Source of the DNA: Agromyces humatus
GTDB taxonomy: Bacteria; Actinomycetota; Actinomycetes; Actinomycetales; Microbacteriaceae
NCBI RefSeq assembly: GCF_021228295.1
Contig: NZ_JAJQPD010000006.1
Span: 248,001-312,000, forward strand
DNA: 64,000 bases
Reading direction: 5' to 3'
Of the stretch, positions 61,567 to 64,000 are shown one piece after another. Numbering within the stretch: the stretch's first letter is position 1; every line of letters starts with the position of its first letter. A program made the translations under genes and the position numbers. Under the pieces are notes generated by a model. It ran no database searches, had not been told where the DNA came from, and saw only the letters and a list, made by a program, of their open reading frames with translations.

Positions 61567-63261
61567 TCAGCCGAGTCGAATGCCGCGAAGGGCCATGAAC
61601 GGGGCGGGATCGATCTGGACTCCGCCCTGGTAGACCTCGAAGTGCAGATGACACCCGGTCGCGGCACCGGTCGCGCCCGACCAGCCGATCTGCTGGCCGG
61701 CGCGAAGGAGCTGGCCGAGCCGCACGAGGATCCCGCCGTTGGCGAGGTGCGCGTAGCCGGTGTCGATACCCGAGCCGTGGGCGATCTTCACCCAGTTGCC
61801 GTAGGTGCCGAGCCAGCCGGCACTGGTGACACGCCCACCTGAGGCGGCGTAGATCGGCGCCCCGCAGCCCGTGCCGAGGTCGATGCCCCGATGGAACGAC
61901 TGCGAGCACCCGCCGGGTGTGCAGATCGGGGCGCGGGGGCCGAACGCGCCGGTGATGCGTCCGGCTGCCGGCTTCGCCCACACCATCGCGCAGGCCGTGC
62001 CCTGTTCGACCGCCTCGCCGACCACACCGGTGCTGCCGAGGATCACGCGCGCCGCCGGGGCGAGTTCGTTGAGGGCGACCGACACCGGGTGCGGGATGCA
62101 CCCGCTCTGCGTGAGGTAGAGCGGTGCGGCGACCCCGCCCGCGAGGGCGGCGCCCGCCAGCGCATCGGCGAAGTCACTGCCGGTCGCGATGAACGCGCTC
62201 GACTGCGCCACGGCAGCACCGAACACGGTCTGGTTGATCGCTGCCGCCGTCAAGTACCGGTCGACCCCTTCGTGCCGTGCCACCGCGAACCCCGCCGAGA
62301 CGAGCTGGCGCTCGATCGCCGGGCTCACTGCGCTGTCGCCGCCTGCGATCCGCACGGTGCCCACGCCGAGCGCCCGCATCGAAGCGATCGTGCTCGCGCG
62401 CACCGACGGTGCGAGCCCGTCGACGAGGAACACGGGCGCCCCGAGGGCGCCGGCCGCCGCCGACGCGGCGAGCGCGTCAGGGAAGGCGCGGCCGGTGACG
62501 ACGAAAGCCTGGGCCGCCGAGGCGAAGGCATCGGCGATCACCCGCTCGCCGCTCTCGAAGCGATCGACTCCGCCGAGCCGGATGATGCTCGGTGTCAACG
62601 CCGCGAGCTCGTTGTAGACGCCCGCGCTGACGACGCTCTCACCGCCGGCGACCACGATGCGCGCGGGGGCGAGTCGCGCGATCTCTTCGCGCACCGACGC
62701 CGGAACGGCATCGGGTTGCGTCAGCAACAGCGGACCACCGACGTGGGCCGCCGCCGCCGCCGCGGTGAGCCCGTCGGGGAAGTCCATTCCCGTCGCCACG
62801 TACAGTACCGGCACGTTCGCGGCGAACCGTTGCGAGATCGCGATCGCGGTCTCGAACCGGTCGGGCCCGGCCAGCCGGTGCACGCCCGGGGCGAACGGGG
62901 TGATGTCCGCCTGCGCGACCGCGTGGAACGGCGGCTTCGTCGTATCGGGCGACACAGGATCGGTGGTGGGTGGCGGCGCGGGCTCAGGTCCTGGAGCCGG
63001 CTCCGGCGTCGGTGTTGGTGTTGCCGTCGGCGTCGGTGTTGCCGTCTGCGGCGGCGGCGGCGGCGGCGGCGCCGGTGTTGGTGTTGGTGTTGGTGTTGGT
63101 GTTGGTGTTGGTGTTGGTGTTGGTGTTGGTGTTGGTGTCCGCGTCGGCGTCGGCTCCGGCGTCGGGACGAGTTCGACTCCCTCTGCCGGAATGGTCGTGC
63201 CGAATCCGATGATTGCGGCCGCTGCGATCGCGACGACCCCTGCTCGCAGCGTGCGACGCAT
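61567..63261 (-). CDS. Secreted M23 peptidase with cell-wall-binding (CWB2) repeats
   Basis: The 564-residue protein has a signal peptide (LRAGVVAIAAAAIIGFGTTIPAEG). A Thr-Pro linker of about 75 residues follows. Three CWB2 repeats (RLAGPDRFETAIAISQRF, RLGGVDRFESGERVIADAF, RHEGVDRYLTAAAINQTVF) then come at about 130-420. The C-terminal M23 domain has SQSFHRGIDLGTGCGAP (His, Asp) and GCHLHFEVYQGG (HxH). It should hydrolyse peptidoglycan while held in the wall. ATG 63261 has GGGGGAGGGG upstream. A longer frame exists but begins before that site. Confidence 0.9.
   Translation of the reverse strand: MRRTLRAGVVAIAAAAIIGFGTTIPAEGVELVPTPEPTPTRTPTPTPTPTPTPTPTPTPTPTPAPPPPPPPQTATPTPTATPTPTPEPAPGPEPAPPPTTDPVSPDTTKPPFHAVAQADITPFAPGVHRLAGPDRFETAIAISQRFAANVPVLYVATGMDFPDGLTAAAAAAHVGGPLLLTQPDAVPASVREEIARLAPARIVVAGGESVVSAGVYNELAALTPSIIRLGGVDRFESGERVIADAFASAAQAFVVTGRAFPDALAASAAAGALGAPVFLVDGLAPSVRASTIASMRALGVGTVRIAGGDSAVSPAIERQLVSAGFAVARHEGVDRYLTAAAINQTVFGAAVAQSSAFIATGSDFADALAGAALAGGVAAPLYLTQSGCIPHPVSVALNELAPAARVILGSTGVVGEAVEQGTACAMVWAKPAAGRITGAFGPRAPICTPGGCSQSFHRGIDLGTGCGAPIYAASGGRVTSAGWLGTYGNWVKIAHGSGIDTGYAHLANGGILVRLGQLLRAGQQIGWSGATGAATGCHLHFEVYQGGVQIDPAPFMALRGIRLG
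63074..63139. repeat. Hexanucleotide microsatellite (GGTGTT)10
   Basis: Ten perfect GGTGTT units (63074-63133) and one GGTGTC encode Thr-Pro pairs on the minus strand using ACA and CCA, which are rare codons elsewhere in this window. Variation by whole units would change linker length without frameshift. Confidence 0.97.
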
Positions 63262-63392
63262 GAAGGACCCCTCCCCCTCGCGAACGACGGCCGCCGACAG
63301 CGTCCCCTCCTTGCGTTCGCCCTTCGCAGTGTACGGGGCCGTCTGCGCGACATCGAGGAACACGGCGCGATGCGCCGAGGATACGGCGCCGG

Positions 63393-64000
63393 CTACGACG
63401 ATCTCAGGGCAAGCACCTCACCGTGCGTCTGGCATGTCGGGCAGTACTGGGCCGTGGTGCTCGCGAACGAGAAGTCGCGGATCGTGTCGCCGCAGACGGG
63501 GCACGCCTCGCCCGCCCTGCCGTGCACCCTCATGGCAGCCACCTTCGCCGCCTTGAGTCCGTCGATCGGTACCCCGCGGCGCGCATCGATCGACTGCACG
63601 ACGACGCCGACGGTGGCCTCGAAGAGTCGGTCGAGCTCGTCTGGCGTCAGGGCGGCGGCGTGCCCGACCGGCGAGACCTTCGCCGTATGCAGGATCTCAT
63701 CGGAGTAGGCATTGCCGATGCCCGCGAGCGATTCCTGCTCGTGAAGGACCGCCTTGACCTGCTTGCGGCGGCCGGCGACCGCCCGGTCGAAGTCCGCCCG
63801 CGAGAACTCGGAGTCGGCCGGGTCGGGGCCGAGCTTCGCGATCGCCGGCACCTCGATCGGGTCGTCGACGATCCAGCAGCCGAGCGACACCCAGTCGCCG
63901 GCATCCGTGAATTCGAGTACCTCGCCGTCGTCGAGCGCGAACGCGATGAGCGTCGGCGGGGCGTCGCCGGCAGGGACATCCGTCGCCGGGGTATCGCTGC
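63393..64000 (-). CDS. Second Fpg/Nei family DNA glycosylase, N-terminus beyond window
   Basis: The visible C-terminal 201 residues cover the end of the beta-sandwich (LIAFALDDGEVLEFTDAGDWVSLGCWIVDDP), then IAKLGPDPADSEFSRADFDRAVAGRRKQVKAVLHEQESLAGIGNAYSDEILHTAKVSP (H2TH) and the zinc finger CPVCGDTIRDF...YCPTCQTHGE. It shares the HTAK.SP and finger pattern with the gene at 60108 but is clearly diverged, so it is a paralogue and not a recent copy. The catalytic N-terminus lies outside the window. Confidence 0.9.
   Translation of the reverse strand, partial: SDTPATDVPAGDAPPTLIAFALDDGEVLEFTDAGDWVSLGCWIVDDPIEVPAIAKLGPDPADSEFSRADFDRAVAGRRKQVKAVLHEQESLAGIGNAYSDEILHTAKVSPVGHAAALTPDELDRLFEATVGVVVQSIDARRGVPIDGLKAAKVAAMRVHGRAGEACPVCGDTIRDFSFASTTAQYCPTCQTHGEVLALRSS

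Noticed and set aside
63074-63139. CRISPR-like repetition
   Set aside because: The units are contiguous 6-mers without spacers and encode a Thr-Pro linker.

Overview
The window is a 64 kb piece of chromosome from a high-GC (about 70% by eye) Gram-positive actinobacterium. It is most likely Micrococcales, probably Microbacteriaceae. Supporting points are the DUF3117 protein, a 7Fe-type ferredoxin next to DapC, succinylase-branch lysine genes (dapC, dapD, dapE), TatB, BipA/TypA, an NrtR-type NAD operon, and many start codons placed 6-7 nt behind a TAnnnT -10 box (leaderless promoters). I see no prophage, insertion sequence, CRISPR array, rRNA or tRNA. The content is almost all chromosomal housekeeping plus a few accessory cassettes.

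Layout. 0-8.6 kb: the end of an MFS transporter, a PHP phosphoesterase, a membrane-anchored EEP-family protein, aminopeptidase P, a GSP17M-like protein, and an overlapping operon of a CBS/MgtE_N protein, a DUF1003 protein, the Mrp ATPase and a lipoprotein. 8.6-13.2 kb: a PLP decarboxylase-like enzyme with a GPH-type transporter, divergent from succinate-semialdehyde dehydrogenase. 13.2-30.6 kb: TatB, an O-methyltransferase, DUF3117, a GT-C-like membrane enzyme, dapE, a YbdK-like ligase, dapD, a penicillin acylase, an Lrp regulator divergent from ocd-ctlX, citrate synthase, dapC-fdxA, two small envelope proteins, an enoyl-CoA hydratase and an M23 peptidase. As I remember the Mycobacterium tuberculosis map, the order of many of these (fdxC-dapC, dapD/dapE, DUF3117, O-methyltransferase, tatB, mrp, CBS protein) follows an ancient actinobacterial neighbourhood.

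30.7-38.3 kb: typA and a complete Dpp/Opp peptide ABC transporter (binding protein, two permeases, one fused double ATPase). 38.5-42.6 kb: a CPBP protease, small hypotheticals, and an ECF sigma/anti-sigma pair flanked by a COG4315 lipoprotein and a DUF2231 membrane protein. Three look-alike ECF promoters (TGAACC, 16-17 nt, CGTnnT) make this a probable self-contained regulon. 42.6-47.3 kb: the glycine cleavage operon gcvT-gcvH-gcvP behind a tandem glycine riboswitch. 47.5-53.3 kb: the de novo NAD operon nrtR-nadA-nadB-nadC-cysteine desulfurase, with two palindromic operators at its promoter. Two palindromic repeat elements lie in frame inside nadA and nadB.

53.4-64 kb: a DHA2-type efflux pump, an unusual solute-binding/VWA fusion protein, a phosphoribosyltransferase, a PrmC-like methyltransferase, a deaminase, a membrane coiled-coil protein, two Fpg/Nei-type DNA glycosylases (the second cut by the window edge), a DUF4180 protein, and an M23 peptidase with cell-wall-binding repeats and a hexanucleotide-encoded Thr-Pro linker.

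The most notable observations are the in-frame hairpin element in nadB, the ECF regulon, the NrtR operator arrangement, the widespread leaderless starts and the SBP-VWA fusion. I found no convincing wholly new system such as a defence island or biosynthetic cluster.
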